A stretch of DNA of 64,000 nucleotides from Mycolicibacter hiberniae (GTDB taxonomy: Bacteria > Actinomycetota > Actinomycetes > Mycobacteriales > Mycobacteriaceae), in NCBI RefSeq assembly GCF_010729485.1, contig NZ_AP022609.1, forward strand, positions 1,736,001 to 1,800,000, read 5' to 3'. Both the position numbers and the translations under genes were made by a program. Of this stretch, positions 1-9,670 are shown in pieces (position 1 is the first letter of the stretch; the number at the start of each line of letters is the position of its first letter). The notes beneath the pieces were generated by a model, which was not told the origin of the DNA, searched no databases, and saw only the letters and a list, made by a program, of their open reading frames with translations.

Positions 1-23
1 ACTGTTCTTCCGAAGGCTCCCCG

Positions 24-872
24 GTGATTGCCGGTTCAGTGCCGTTGGCCGAGATTCTAAGGCCTGCCGCCGCCGGCCGGGGCGGCAGGGCCGGGGCTCC
101 TACACTGGCCACTGTGGCATTCAGTCCGTCGAATGCTCGCGACGTGGCGTTACCGCTGGTGTCGGCGGCCTACGCCGTGATGGCCGGCGCCGAGCCCACG
201 CTGCCCGCGGGGTTGCGCCAGACCGCGCTGATCCTCGCGGACCGGGCGCACCTGGCGGGGCTGCCCGACCGACATCCTGCCGCGGTGATGGCCCGCGACA
301 CCGACGTCTTCGGCCTGATGGGCCATGACACGTCCTCGGCGACGGCGTTCATCGCCTTCCGGGGCAGCGCCGATGTGGCGGACTGGATCGCCGGTTTCGA
401 CTACGCGCCGACGCCCTACACCCCGCTTGCCGGATTCGGCCAGGTGCACACCGGCTTTCAGGAGATCTACGGTTGCGTACGCGGGTCCATCGCCGCCAAT
501 GTGGCTGCCGCGATCAGTGGGTGCGGCCAGATCCTGATCACCGGGCACAGCCTCGGTGCGGCCCTGGCCGTGCTGGCTGCACCGGATGTCGCCGCAGCGA
601 TGCCTCCGAACACCATCGAGCCGCGGCTGACCACCTTCGGCGGCCCGCGAGTCGGTCTGGACGACTTCAAGGCCGCGTTCGACGCCGCCATCGAATGCTG
701 TTACCGCGTAGTGAATTTCCTCGACATCGTCCCGCTGGTGCCGCCGGAGCCCTTCGTGCATGTCGGCGCCGGGATCGCCGTCGACAGTGGTGGCGCCGTC
801 GACCTCGGCTGGCGGCACAGCCTGGCTGCCTATCGCACCGGCCTGACACCGCTCGTCGCCGCACAAGCCTGA
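24..872 (+). CDS. Class-3 lipase-like alpha/beta hydrolase
   Basis: This gene encodes a probable serine lipase or esterase. The nucleophile elbow GHSLG is about residue 174 and lies in the fungal-lipase (class 3) arrangement: AFRGS oxyanion region at about 112, TTFGGPRVG after the elbow, and a late Asp (DIVPL) and His (WRHSL) that fit a Ser-Asp-His triad. The ORF opens with GTG at 24. Its first 30 residues are low-complexity and a GTG at 114 starts closer to the conserved fold, so the start is uncertain. There is no clear signal peptide from the upstream start. The gene converges on the hemerythrin-like gene, with 7 bp between the stops. The substrate cannot be inferred. It may have no connection with the polyketide cluster. 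Confidence 0.75.
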   Translation: MIAGSVPLAEILRPAAAGRGGRAGAPTLATVAFSPSNARDVALPLVSAAYAVMAGAEPTLPAGLRQTALILADRAHLAGLPDRHPAAVMARDTDVFGLMGHDTSSATAFIAFRGSADVADWIAGFDYAPTPYTPLAGFGQVHTGFQEIYGCVRGSIAANVAAAISGCGQILITGHSLGAALAVLAAPDVAAAMPPNTIEPRLTTFGGPRVGLDDFKAAFDAAIECCYRVVNFLDIVPLVPPEPFVHVGAGIAVDSGGAVDLGWRHSLAAYRTGLTPLVAAQA

Positions 873-879
873 TGGGGCC

Positions 880-1350
880 TCAGGCTGCTTTGGCGCAGAT
901 CCACCCGTCGGGCATCTGGCCGCCGGCAAGGAATTCGGTGAGCTCGGCGGCCTGGTCGGGGGCCAGCCCGGTGTCGGCGGCCGCGTAGATCACCCGCTCC
1001 TCCACCAGGTGGTGAGCGGCCAGCAGCTCGAGGAGCCGATGGCTGACGCCGTGCAGCGTGGTATGGCCTGCGCCCACCTGGACCAGCTCCTCCAGCGCAT
1101 GCATGGCGCGCCAGATCTCGCCGTGTCCGCGGATCATCCCGAACACCGCCATCCGGTGAGCCCCTTGGCTGATCGGCGGGAACAACAACTGTTCTTCCAG
1201 GTAGATGTGCCGGCGCAGCACGGCCAGCGCCGCGCTCAGTCCCGCGGCGTCGACGGTGCCGTCGGCGAGGCGATCGAGAAAGTCTCGGATGCCCCGGTCG
1301 ATCAGCAGATGCTCGCGTGCCAGGGTGGATGAAAGAGCTTCGTCGGGCAT
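880..1350 (-). CDS. Hemerythrin-like HHE domain protein
   Basis: This 156-residue, mostly helical protein has the His/Glu pattern of hemerythrin-like cation-binding domains: EHLLIDRGI near residue 13, HIYLEEQLLFP near 48, HGEIWRAM near 76 and HHLVEERVIY near 112. Such proteins bind a non-heme di-iron centre and are linked to O2, NO or redox sensing. Mycobacteria carry several of them. It starts with ATG at 1350 and converges on the lipase gene. The downstream neighbour is the end of the mmpL gene, 145 bp away. No membrane segment is visible, so the protein should be cytosolic. A specific physiological role cannot be assigned from sequence. Confidence 0.8.
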   Translation of the reverse strand: MPDEALSSTLAREHLLIDRGIRDFLDRLADGTVDAAGLSAALAVLRRHIYLEEQLLFPPISQGAHRMAVFGMIRGHGEIWRAMHALEELVQVGAGHTTLHGVSHRLLELLAAHHLVEERVIYAAADTGLAPDQAAELTEFLAGGQMPDGWICAKAA

Positions 1351-1495
1351 CTCGGCCGCTCCCCTTTGACCTTCGACAACGGTGCCCCAAACCGTCGAAC
1401 GCCGACGCAGGACCGCCGCACCGTTTTCTCCAAGTGAACCTTGTTGAAATCTAGCCCACGCCGCGGGGCGCCGAGCCGGCAGGGTCGAGCCGCGA

Positions 1496-4480
1496 TCAGC
1501 GGTCGGGCTCCTCCTCCGGGGGGCGGACCGTGGCCAGCACCTCGGTGGGGCGATCGTCGGCCGGTCTGCCGGAGAGCTCCGGGAACGCCGTGGCGACCAT
1601 GTCCTCGAAGCTCCGTTGTCTGCGGGCGGGTGCTACCGGTGCGGCAGCACCGCCGGCCGCCGCCGGCATCCGCGCCGGGCGCTGCCGCACGTTCAGCGGC
1701 CACCAGAACCACCGTCCCAGCATCGCCGCCATCGACGGCATCATGAAGGAGCGCACCACCAGGGTGTCGAAGAGCAGACCCAGCCCGATCGTGGTCCCCA
1801 CCTGACCCACCACCCGCAGATCGCTGACCAGCATCGAGGCCATGGTGAAGGCAAACACCAGGCCGGCGGCCGTGACGACCTTGCCGGTGCCGCCCATGGT
1901 CCGGATGATCCCGGTCTTCAGCCCGGCACCCATCTCCTCCTTGAACCGGGCCACCAGTAGCAGGTTGTAGTCACAGCCCACCGCCAACAGGATGATCACC
2001 GACATCACCATCACCAGCCAGTGCAGGTGGATGCCGAATATGTACTGCCACAGCAGGACCGACAGCCCGAAGGAGGCTCCCAACGACGCCAGCACCGTCC
2101 CGACGATCACCACAGCGGCGATAAAGCTCCGGGTGATCAGCAACATGATGATGAAAATGATTGCCAGGGCAGTGATTCCGGCGATCAGCAGATCGTAGTC
2201 GGCGCTGCCCTGTAGGTCGTTGAACAGCGCGGCGGTGCCCGCCACATACACCGTGGCGGTTGCCAGCGGGGTGCCCTTCAGTGCCTCGGTGGCCGCCTTC
2301 TTGATCAGGTTGACCCGCGCCATGCCCTCCGGAGTCGCCGGGTAACCGTCGTGGGTGATGAAGAAGCGCGCCGCATGACCGTCCGGCGACAGGAACAGTC
2401 CAACCACCCGCTTGAAGTCCGGATTGTCGAAGGCGTCCCGGGGCAGGTAGAACGAGTCGTCGCTTTTCGCCGCGTCGAAGTCCTGGCCCATCGCCGTCGA
2501 GTCGCCGCCGACCTCCTCGACCTGGGCCAGGATGCCCGACATCGTGCTGTGCAGCGTCAGCATCATGGTCTGCAGGCTGCGGAGCGCGGCGATCTGCGCC
2601 GGCATCATCGCCAGCAGCTGCGGCGTGACCGTGTCGATATTGGTCAGGTCGGGCGCCAGTTCGTTGATCTTGTCGGTGAGCAGGGTGGTGCCGTCCATGG
2701 CCGCATAGGCCGCACGCAGCGACATACAGGTCTGGTCATTGGCGCAGTTCTGCTGCTTTTCCACCGATTCCCGAAGCGACTTGGTGTTCTCGTTCAGGTC
2801 GGCGATGTTGCCCCGCACCTGCTGGGACAGGTCCATCGCCTCCTGGGAGACACCGGTCGCATGGTGGGTGCTGGAGTTCAGATCCTGCATCAGCGCGTAC
2901 ATCCGCTGCAGCGAGGCGATGGTCTCGTCAAGGTCATCGGCTTGGCGGCGCATGTCGGCCACCCGGTTCTTGACGAAGTCCAGGTTCTGCATCTGGCCGG
3001 CGTTTTGCATGCTGAGCAGGAAAGGAATCGAGGTGTGCCCCAGCGGGGTGCCCTCCGGGCGGGTGACGCCCTGCACCATCGCAACGCCCTCAACGGCAAA
3101 GATGCTCTTGGCCACCTTGTTGAGCACCAGGAAGTCCGCGGAGTTGCGCATGTCGTGGTCGGACTCGACCATCACCACCTCGGGCAGCAGGCGCGACTCC
3201 GGGAAGTGCCGGGCAGCGGCCGCCCAGCCGAGGTTGGCCGGGGTGTCCTGGGGGATGAACGACGGGTCCCGGTAACTGACCTGGTAGCCCGGCAGTGCGA
3301 GCAGGCCGATCAGCGCTACCGAGCAGGCCGCGACGAAAATCGGAACGGGCCACCGCACGATCGCCGTGCCCACCTTGCGCCAGCCGCGGTCGGACATCTT
3401 GCGGCGCGGTTCGAGCAGCCCGTGGCGCGTGGCGACGGCCAGCACCGCCGGCACCAGCGTCAGCGCGATCGCCACCGCCACCACCATGCCCACCGCACAC
3501 GGCAGCCCCATGGTCTGAAACACCGGCAGCCGGGTGAAGCTCAGGCAGAACGTCGCACCGGCGATGGTCAGGCCCGAAGCCAGCACCACGTGAGCGACGC
3601 CGCGGTAGGTGGTGAAATACGCCGTCTCCGGGTCTTCGCCGGCATGGCGCGCCTCGTGGTAGCGGCCGATGAAGAAGATGCCGTAATCGGTGCCGGCCGC
3701 GATCGCCAGGGTCACAAGGATGTTGATCGCGAACGTGGACAGCCCGATCAGCCCGTAGTGGCCCAGTGCCGCGACGATTCCGCGCGCCGCCGCCAGTTCG
3801 ATCCCCACCACGGCCAACAGCAACCCGACGGTGCTCAGCGAGCGATACAGCAGCAGCAGCATCAGCGAGATCACCGTGACGGTGGCCACCAGGATCTTCA
3901 GGACCGCCCGATCGCCGCTGGTGTTCATATCGGTGACCATGGGCGCCGGCCCGGTGACGTAGGCCCGAACCCCCGGCGGCGCGGGGGTGCGCTGCACGAC
4001 GTCGCGCACCGCCTCGACCGAGTCGTTGGCCAGGGCCTCGCCCTGATTTCCGGCGAGGTTCAGCTGAACCAGGGCCGCCTTGCCGTCCGCGCTCTGGGCG
4101 CCCCCGGCGGTCAGGGGGTCGCCCCAGAAGTCCTGGATGTGCTGGACGTGCACGGTGTCGGCGTTGAGCTGCGCGATGAGCTCGTTGTAGTACTGGTGCG
4201 CGGCGTCGCCGAGGGGCTCGTCGCCTTCGATGACGATCATCGCCGCGCTGTCGGTGTCGGACTCGGCGAAGACCTGCCCGAGCCGAGCCATGGCCTGAAT
4301 CGACGGCGAGTCCTTGGCGCTCAACGACACCGGGTGTTCCTTGGCGACCTGCTCCAACGGCGGAACGGCGACGTTGACCAGGATGGTGATGGCCACCCAG
4401 GCCAAGATGATCGGCACCGCGAAGCGGCGAACGAATGCGGCTGCCGAGGACCCGCCGTGGTTCCGGTGGCGTGTACTCAT
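1496..4480 (-). CDS. MmpL-family RND lipid transporter
   Basis: This is an inner-membrane RND transporter of about 994 residues, in the MmpL4/MmpL5 size class. It has one N-terminal membrane helix, a first periplasmic loop, a helix bundle, a long second periplasmic loop with a coiled-coil stretch, a second bundle and a short basic and acidic cytoplasmic tail. The two Asp-Tyr pairs expected for proton relay are present as TDYGIF in the first bundle and CDYNLL in the second. Two cysteines (CANDQTC) sit in the coiled-coil loop. I chose ATG 4480 rather than the TTG at 4498 because the conserved sequence begins there. No mmpS partner adjoins it. Lying next to lipid tailoring genes, it is the obvious export candidate for the locus product, in the role MmpL7 has for DIM. 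That assignment is inference. Confidence 0.9.
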   Translation of the reverse strand: MSTRHRNHGGSSAAAFVRRFAVPIILAWVAITILVNVAVPPLEQVAKEHPVSLSAKDSPSIQAMARLGQVFAESDTDSAAMIVIEGDEPLGDAAHQYYNELIAQLNADTVHVQHIQDFWGDPLTAGGAQSADGKAALVQLNLAGNQGEALANDSVEAVRDVVQRTPAPPGVRAYVTGPAPMVTDMNTSGDRAVLKILVATVTVISLMLLLLYRSLSTVGLLLAVVGIELAAARGIVAALGHYGLIGLSTFAINILVTLAIAAGTDYGIFFIGRYHEARHAGEDPETAYFTTYRGVAHVVLASGLTIAGATFCLSFTRLPVFQTMGLPCAVGMVVAVAIALTLVPAVLAVATRHGLLEPRRKMSDRGWRKVGTAIVRWPVPIFVAACSVALIGLLALPGYQVSYRDPSFIPQDTPANLGWAAAARHFPESRLLPEVVMVESDHDMRNSADFLVLNKVAKSIFAVEGVAMVQGVTRPEGTPLGHTSIPFLLSMQNAGQMQNLDFVKNRVADMRRQADDLDETIASLQRMYALMQDLNSSTHHATGVSQEAMDLSQQVRGNIADLNENTKSLRESVEKQQNCANDQTCMSLRAAYAAMDGTTLLTDKINELAPDLTNIDTVTPQLLAMMPAQIAALRSLQTMMLTLHSTMSGILAQVEEVGGDSTAMGQDFDAAKSDDSFYLPRDAFDNPDFKRVVGLFLSPDGHAARFFITHDGYPATPEGMARVNLIKKAATEALKGTPLATATVYVAGTAALFNDLQGSADYDLLIAGITALAIIFIIMLLITRSFIAAVVIVGTVLASLGASFGLSVLLWQYIFGIHLHWLVMVMSVIILLAVGCDYNLLLVARFKEEMGAGLKTGIIRTMGGTGKVVTAAGLVFAFTMASMLVSDLRVVGQVGTTIGLGLLFDTLVVRSFMMPSMAAMLGRWFWWPLNVRQRPARMPAAAGGAAAPVAPARRQRSFEDMVATAFPELSGRPADDRPTEVLATVRPPEEEPDR

Positions 4481-4549
4481 CGGTCTCTTACCCGGCAAGT
4501 TGCCCGAACGATCACTGTAACCCCCTGTTCAGGACCGTAACAGCGCACG

Positions 4550-6037
4550 TTATCCGATCCGGTAATCCGACAGCGGGAAGCGATCCTGCTCTTTGACGGC
4601 GCTGCGCACCGAGGTCGGCCGGAACAGCGGCGCCTCCCCCGTGTTCTGGTTGAACCAGTACGAGTTCGAAGTGGCGCAGTTGCCGCGATGGAACACCGAG
4701 CTGTCCAGCAGGCCCATCATCCGCTCGTAGAACCGCGCGTTGGCGTCCTCGGTGACCTCGAAGGTCTGCGCGCCCCGCCGCTGCAGTTCGCCGAAGAGCC
4801 GCCGCATGTGCCGGGTCTGATATTCCACCGTGTTGAACCAGGACAAGCCGACCCAGGAGAACGGGCTGGACATGTTGATGAAGTTCGGGAACTGGGGCAC
4901 CGTCATGCCCTGGTAGGCCTGGAATCGGGTCTCGCGCCACCATTTGCCCAGGTTACGGCCGCCGCGACCGATCACCTCGATGGCGGGCAGGTTGCTCTCC
5001 CAGACGTCGTAGCCGGTGGCCAGCACCAGGGTGTCAGCCTCCCGCTTGACCCCGTCGCGCGACACGATGCCGTCCGGTTCGATCCGCTCGATCCCCTCGG
5101 TCACCAGCTGCACGTTCGGTTTGGCGAACGCCGGGTAGTAGTCGTTGGAGATCGACGGGCGTTTGCAGCCGAAGTCGAAGTCGGGCGCCATCTTGCGGGC
5201 GAGCTCGCGGTTGCGCACCGACAGCAGCCGGTGCAGGGCCGATTGGGCCGCCATCGCCTTGTTGAGGAACTTGAAGCGCCGGTAGCGCCACATCGTCAGC
5301 ACCATCATGAAGTCGGTGGTGTTGTCGGTGAGCCAGCGGACGATGCGCTGGGTGAACGGCACGCGGGCGAACATCCGTTGCACCGGAGGCGGGAACACCA
5401 CGTCGGACTTGGGTGTGACCAGAATCGGCGTGCGCTGGTACACCGTCAGGTCGGCGACCTCTTTGGCCAGCTCGGGAATCACCTGGATCCCGGTGGACCC
5501 GGTCCCGATGACGGCCGCCCGGCGACCGGCCATCGAGTAGTCGTGGTCCCATTCCGCGGTGTGAACGACGTGGCCCGCGAAGGTGTCGATGCCGGGGATG
5601 TCGGGGATCTTCGGCTGGCACAGGAAGCCGGTGGCGATGATGAGGAACTGCGACGTCAGGGTCTCGCCGCCGGCCAGCGAGGTCCGCCAGACCTTCGCGT
5701 CGTCGTCCCACTGGGCACCGTCGACGCTGGTGTTGAACCGCATGAAGCGCTCCACGTCGTACTTGTCCGCGACGTGCTCGGCGTAGGCCTGGACTTCGTG
5801 ACCGGGCGCGAACAACCGCGACCAGTACGGGTTGGGCTCGAACCAGTAGGAATAAGTAGTAGAGGGCTGGTCGACCGAGAGGCCGGGATAGTGGTTGACC
5901 CGCCACGTTCCGCCGAGGCCGTCCAAGCGGTCCACGATCACGATGTTGTCGTAACCCAGCCGGTTGAGCTGGATCGCCGCACCGATGCCGCCGAAGCCTG
6001 CGCCCACGATGACGGCGTCGTATTGCTGCGTCTCCAT
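4550..6037 (-). CDS. Flavin-containing (Baeyer-Villiger-type) monooxygenase
   Basis: This 495-residue class B flavoprotein monooxygenase resembles the EthA/MymA group. The FAD-binding Rossmann motif VGAGFGGIG is at residue 11 and the NADPH-binding motif GTGSTGIQ at about 183. Between them FAGHVVHTAEWDH matches the Baeyer-Villiger fingerprint FxGxxxHxxxW with the last residue altered. It should insert one oxygen next to a ketone, or oxidise S or N, using NADPH and O2. The start is ATG 6037. No good ribosome site precedes it, so a leaderless transcript is possible. It ends 69 bp before the mmpL start on the same strand and diverges from the AurF-like gene. A ketone made by the polyketide line is a plausible substrate, but nothing in the sequence proves this. 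Confidence 0.88.
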   Translation of the reverse strand: METQQYDAVIVGAGFGGIGAAIQLNRLGYDNIVIVDRLDGLGGTWRVNHYPGLSVDQPSTTYSYWFEPNPYWSRLFAPGHEVQAYAEHVADKYDVERFMRFNTSVDGAQWDDDAKVWRTSLAGGETLTSQFLIIATGFLCQPKIPDIPGIDTFAGHVVHTAEWDHDYSMAGRRAAVIGTGSTGIQVIPELAKEVADLTVYQRTPILVTPKSDVVFPPPVQRMFARVPFTQRIVRWLTDNTTDFMMVLTMWRYRRFKFLNKAMAAQSALHRLLSVRNRELARKMAPDFDFGCKRPSISNDYYPAFAKPNVQLVTEGIERIEPDGIVSRDGVKREADTLVLATGYDVWESNLPAIEVIGRGGRNLGKWWRETRFQAYQGMTVPQFPNFINMSSPFSWVGLSWFNTVEYQTRHMRRLFGELQRRGAQTFEVTEDANARFYERMMGLLDSSVFHRGNCATSNSYWFNQNTGEAPLFRPTSVRSAVKEQDRFPLSDYRIG

Positions 6038-6258
6038 AAGGACGACACGCTACCGCAACGGCGTCCCTTCCCGCCGTTCACGCAGGTCAGACCCATGACC
6101 GGCGGGCGACCGGCGGCCGACCGACGGCCCGCCGCCGAGGGTCACACCGCGGGGAGCCGCGCGATATCTGCTTGCGCGTCAAATCGGACGTATGATGACT
6201 ACAGGTATGTAGATCCGCCTTTTTAGAACGAATCTGATTTTTTCTGGGGAGCTGCGCA
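6038..6258. promoter_or_regulatory. Divergent intergenic region with short inverted repeat
   Basis: This 221-bp gap separates the divergently transcribed monooxygenase and AurF-like genes, so it must hold two promoters. On the + strand there is a TATGAT hexamer at 6191-6196 that could be a -10 element. A perfect 5-bp inverted repeat, CTACA-GGTA-TGTAG, lies at 6199-6212, where a repressor could bind. GGGGAG at 6246-6251 is the ribosome site for the AurF-like start at 6259. No regulator gene is adjacent. Confidence 0.4.
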
Positions 6259-7338
6259 ATGGTCGGTACGGGGATTCTGGCGGCCCTCACCATGCTGCTC
6301 GGAGCCGTGTGCACGAGTCGAATCACCCGCGCGGCGCGCGCGCGGAACCGCCGGACCCGCGCCGCCCCCGACCAGGACTACGCCGCCATGCTGGCCGCGC
6401 TCTCGGCGAACTCCGAGCGGCATCGCTTCGACCCGCTCACCGACCTGGACTGGGACGCCCCGGAGTACGCGGTCTGCCCGCAGGACCCGCGCTGGGTGCT
6501 CTGCGACGGTCCGCTGGCCCGCACCGCGTGGTATCGCCGCCAACCGCTCACCACGCAGATCGCGATCGGGATGTGGCACCAGGCCAACATCGCCAAGATC
6601 GCGCTGCAGTTCGAGAGCATGCTCATTCGCGGCCTGGTGCAGTACGCCTCGCGAGTGCCCAACGGATCGCCGGAACACCGCTACTGCCTTCGCGAGACTA
6701 TCGAGGAATGCCACCACGTCCTGATGTTCCAGGAACTGGTGAACCGGATCGGCCAGGACGTGCCCGGCATGCCACGCTGGATGCGCAGGCTGTCGCCGGT
6801 GCTGCCGCTGTACGCCGGCCCCTTCCCCAACGCGTTCTTCTTCGGGGTGCTGGCCGGCGAGGTCCCGGTCGATGTGATCCAGACAAAGGCGCTGCGCACT
6901 GCCGGGTCGGCACATCCGCTGGTGCGGGCGATCATGGCTGTCCACGTCGCCGAGGAGGCGCGACACATCTGTTTCGCCGACGCCCGGCTGCGTCAGCGCG
7001 TCCCGCACGCCCGATGGGTCAACCGGGTGTGGATGTCGATCTATGTTCCGGTGCTCATGCGGGTGTTCGCGCGGCCGATCGTGCTGCCGCCCCGCGCGTT
7101 TTTCCGGCATTTCGGCGTACCCCGGTCGGTCCGCCGGCAGCTACGGGCCGGCTCGGCCGAATCGCGCCAGGAGCTGCGCGACACCTTCGCCGACATCAGG
7201 ATGCTCTGCGACGATCTGGGCCTGATGACCACGGCCGGGAGGCTGATGTGGCGGGTGTGCGGCATCGGCGGGCCGCCGTCGCGATACCGCGGTGAACCGC
7301 GGCGCGCGCAGCAGGCCACCCGGATCACCGGGAACTGA
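6259..7338 (+). CDS. AurF-like di-iron oxygenase, membrane-anchored
   Basis: This 359-residue ferritin-like protein carries the metal ligands of the AurF (p-aminobenzoate N-oxygenase) family: a Glu in QFESML near residue 120, ETIEECHH near 150, a Glu in LAGEVPVD near 205 and HVAEEARH near 232. The last gives the spacing HxxxExxH typical of AurF. Family members use a di-iron centre and O2 to oxygenate amines or C-H bonds. Unusually, the first 20 residues are a hydrophobic helix followed by Arg-rich sequence, which suggests membrane anchoring. The ATG at 6259 has a GGGGAG ribosome site. It heads the + strand tailoring cassette, and the next gene starts 31 bp after its stop. Hydroxylation or desaturation of a lipid is my inference. 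Confidence 0.8.
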   Translation: MVGTGILAALTMLLGAVCTSRITRAARARNRRTRAAPDQDYAAMLAALSANSERHRFDPLTDLDWDAPEYAVCPQDPRWVLCDGPLARTAWYRRQPLTTQIAIGMWHQANIAKIALQFESMLIRGLVQYASRVPNGSPEHRYCLRETIEECHHVLMFQELVNRIGQDVPGMPRWMRRLSPVLPLYAGPFPNAFFFGVLAGEVPVDVIQTKALRTAGSAHPLVRAIMAVHVAEEARHICFADARLRQRVPHARWVNRVWMSIYVPVLMRVFARPIVLPPRAFFRHFGVPRSVRRQLRAGSAESRQELRDTFADIRMLCDDLGLMTTAGRLMWRVCGIGGPPSRYRGEPRRAQQATRITGN

Positions 7339-7369
7339 GGCCCCCGCCGAGCTGTGCCATACTTTCGGT

Positions 7370-8203
7370 ATGGTGCGTTCCCCATCTGAGACCTTGGAAA
7401 AAGTCGGCGCCGAGCTGGTGTACCGCATCTCGGCGATGCCGCTTTACAAGAAGGCCTTCAAGTACTGGTACCCGTTCATGACGAAGCGGATGGGGCACGA
7501 CGACGTCGTCTTCCTGAACTGGGGCTACGAGCAGGACCCGCCGCTGGGCCTGCAGCTCGACGCGGCCGACGAGCCCAACCGGTACTCGATCCAGCTCTAC
7601 CACCAGACCGCGACCCAGATCGACCTGGCCGGCAAGGACGTCCTCGAAGTCAGTTCCGGCCACGGCGGCGGTGCCTCCTTCCTGGCCCGCACCCTCAAGC
7701 CGGCCTCCTACACCGGCCTGGACTTCAACCCCGACGGCGTCGCCTTCTGCAAGAAGCGCCACCAGGTGCCCGGCTTGGACTTCGTGCAGGGTGACGCAAT
7801 GAACCTGCCGTTCCCGGACAATTCCTTCGACGCGGTGGTCAACGTCGAGGCCTCACACATCTACCCCGACTTCGCGCAGTTCGTCCGCGAGGTGGGACGG
7901 GTGCTGCGCCCGGGCGGGCACTTCCTGCACACCGATTTCCGCGCCAAGGAAGACATCGAGTCCTGGCAGCAGACCCTGGCCACCCCGCCGCTGCGGCTGG
8001 TCAACGAGCGCGACATCAGTCGCGAAGTGGTGCGCGGGCTGGCGGCCAACTCACCGCGCTCCAACGCGCTGATCAACGAGCGCATGCCGTTCTTCCTGCG
8101 CCGCTTCGCCCGGGAGTTCGCCGTGGTCGAGGGGTCGCTGTTCTACCGCGACCTGGACCGCGGCGAGATCACCTACCGCATTTTCGACCTCGTCAAAGAG
8201 TGA
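7370..8203 (+). CDS. Rv2952-like lipid O-methyltransferase (copy 1)
   Basis: This 277-residue class I SAM methyltransferase is recognisably similar to Rv2952, which methylates phthiotriol to phthiocerol in DIM and phenolic glycolipid synthesis. SAM motif I reads LEVSSGHGGGAS near residue 86. Further shared blocks are YKKAFKYWYPFMTKRM near 25, DEPNRYSIQLYHQTATQ near 65 and VVNVEASHIYPDF near 155. I chose ATG 7370 because the Rv2952-like sequence begins there. The reading frame is open from 7292 but that overlaps the upstream stop. The gene is followed 108 bp later by the P450 gene. With its paralogue at 10553 it is the best evidence that this cassette tailors a phthiocerol-like hydroxylated lipid. 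The exact hydroxyl methylated is unknown. Confidence 0.88.
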   Translation: MVRSPSETLEKVGAELVYRISAMPLYKKAFKYWYPFMTKRMGHDDVVFLNWGYEQDPPLGLQLDAADEPNRYSIQLYHQTATQIDLAGKDVLEVSSGHGGGASFLARTLKPASYTGLDFNPDGVAFCKKRHQVPGLDFVQGDAMNLPFPDNSFDAVVNVEASHIYPDFAQFVREVGRVLRPGGHFLHTDFRAKEDIESWQQTLATPPLRLVNERDISREVVRGLAANSPRSNALINERMPFFLRRFAREFAVVEGSLFYRDLDRGEITYRIFDLVKE

Positions 8204-8311
8204 CCCCGGGCCCCGGGCGGCGACCGGGTTAGGGTGGCGGCTGGGCCGGTTGCGGGCCGGTCGGGCCAATCGCGCTCCAATCCCGACGATCGCTGACGAG
8301 GGGCTTGCCAG

Positions 8312-9670
8312 ATGGACCAGAAGGAACTGACGCGCCGACTTCGTTTTCGCGCCAGCCTGCTCAAGATCGGCACCGACGGGCTCATCGGCGTCATCCGCGA
8401 CCGGGCGACCGCCTACCGCTACGCGGTGACCAGACGCGAGACCGCGCCGCTGACCGACTTCGACCCGTTTGCCCCGGAGACGATGCACGACCCGTATCCG
8501 GGGTATCGCACGCTGCTGACCGGCCCCAAGGTCTGGTACAGCCGCAAGCGGGGCATCTGGATCATCCCGGGCTATGACGAGGTCCGCCAGGCGTTGCGCG
8601 ACAACGAGGCGTTGTCCTCGGCGCAGAGCCAGGCCCGCTTCCGGGTCCGCCTGCAGACCATGAACGCCACCGACCCGCCGGAGCACACCCGGCTGCGCCG
8701 GTCGGTGTCGCGGGCATTCACCCCGCGTGCGATGAAGTCGTGGGAGATCAACATCAACCGCGCCGCCGACGAGCTGGTGGCCGCGATGGTCGAGCGCGGC
8801 CGCGTGGAGATCGTCTCCGACTTGGCCAAGCCCCTGCCGAACCGGCTGATCACCATGATGCTGGCCATACCGCAGGAGGACCGTCACCAGTTCCTGGAGT
8901 GGGCCGACACCATCAACGAGGCCGCATTCGCGCCGCTGAGCCTGCGCGGGATGGTGATGAACATGCGCTCGAGTCAAGCGGTGATCGCGATGCACCGCAG
9001 TCTGGACCCGATGATCAAAGCCCGCCGCGCCGATCCCGGCGACGACCTGATCTCGATGCTGGCGGCACCCAGCGGTGCCGACACCCTCTCCGACGACGAG
9101 GTGTTCTGGACGGCATCGATGCTCGTCGGCGCCGGCAGCGAGACCACCACGAATCTGATCTCCGGACTGTTCCTGACCCTGGCACAACGTCCCGACGTCT
9201 ACGCGCGGCTGCGCGAACAGCCCGAGCTGATCCCCACGGCCATCGAAGAGCAGCTCCGGCTGGTCGCTCCGGTGCAGGGCTTCTACCGAACCGCGACGTG
9301 CGACTATCAGGTCGGCGACCACACCATCCCGGCCGGTGCACGGGTGTTGGTGCTCTACGCGGCCGCCAATCGCGATCCTCGCCACTACCCCGATCCGGAC
9401 ACGTTCGACCTGGACCGCAATCCGGGCGACCACCTCGCTTTCGGTGGGGGCGCGCACTACTGCCTCGGCACGCACCTGACCCGCATCGAAGTGAGCCGGG
9501 TGCTGACCCAGCTGATCCCCCACGTCGAAACCATCCGGCTCGACGGCGAGCCCCGCTATCTGGTCAACGCGACCATGCGCGGCCTGGAGCACCTGCCCGT
9601 CGAACTGGTTCCCGCCGGCTCCGCCGGGCACCCCGCACCGGCCCGGTCCGGGAACACCGGCGCCCGATGA
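8312..9670 (+). CDS. Cytochrome P450
   Basis: This 452-residue bacterial P450 has all the hallmark motifs: GAGSETT in the I helix near residue 273, ExxR as EEQLR near 309, and the haem-binding loop FGGGAHYCLG near 372 with the thiolate Cys. DATDPPEHTRLR-type sequence (here NATDPPEHTRLR) precedes it, as in mycobacterial CYP families. It should hydroxylate or epoxidise a lipid-like substrate using ferredoxin-delivered electrons. No ferredoxin gene is adjacent. The ATG at 8312 follows GAGGGG. Its stop overlaps the next start by 4 bp (ATGA), so it is translationally coupled with the SDR gene. The pair could convert a CH2 to an alcohol and then a ketone, or the reverse. I cannot assign a CYP number. 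Confidence 0.93.
   Translation: MDQKELTRRLRFRASLLKIGTDGLIGVIRDRATAYRYAVTRRETAPLTDFDPFAPETMHDPYPGYRTLLTGPKVWYSRKRGIWIIPGYDEVRQALRDNEALSSAQSQARFRVRLQTMNATDPPEHTRLRRSVSRAFTPRAMKSWEININRAADELVAAMVERGRVEIVSDLAKPLPNRLITMMLAIPQEDRHQFLEWADTINEAAFAPLSLRGMVMNMRSSQAVIAMHRSLDPMIKARRADPGDDLISMLAAPSGADTLSDDEVFWTASMLVGAGSETTTNLISGLFLTLAQRPDVYARLREQPELIPTAIEEQLRLVAPVQGFYRTATCDYQVGDHTIPAGARVLVLYAAANRDPRHYPDPDTFDLDRNPGDHLAFGGGAHYCLGTHLTRIEVSRVLTQLIPHVETIRLDGEPRYLVNATMRGLEHLPVELVPAGSAGHPAPARSGNTGAR

Noticed and set aside
2351..4540. 729-codon + strand frame antisense to mmpL
   Set aside because: His/Arg/Gln-rich shadow of a high-GC gene; the opposite strand encodes a full MmpL with intact motifs.
6198..6326. 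Small - strand frame (79 codons, 6087-6326) across the divergent promoter region
   Set aside because: It overlaps the AurF-like start and has no family sequence. The region is better explained as a promoter.
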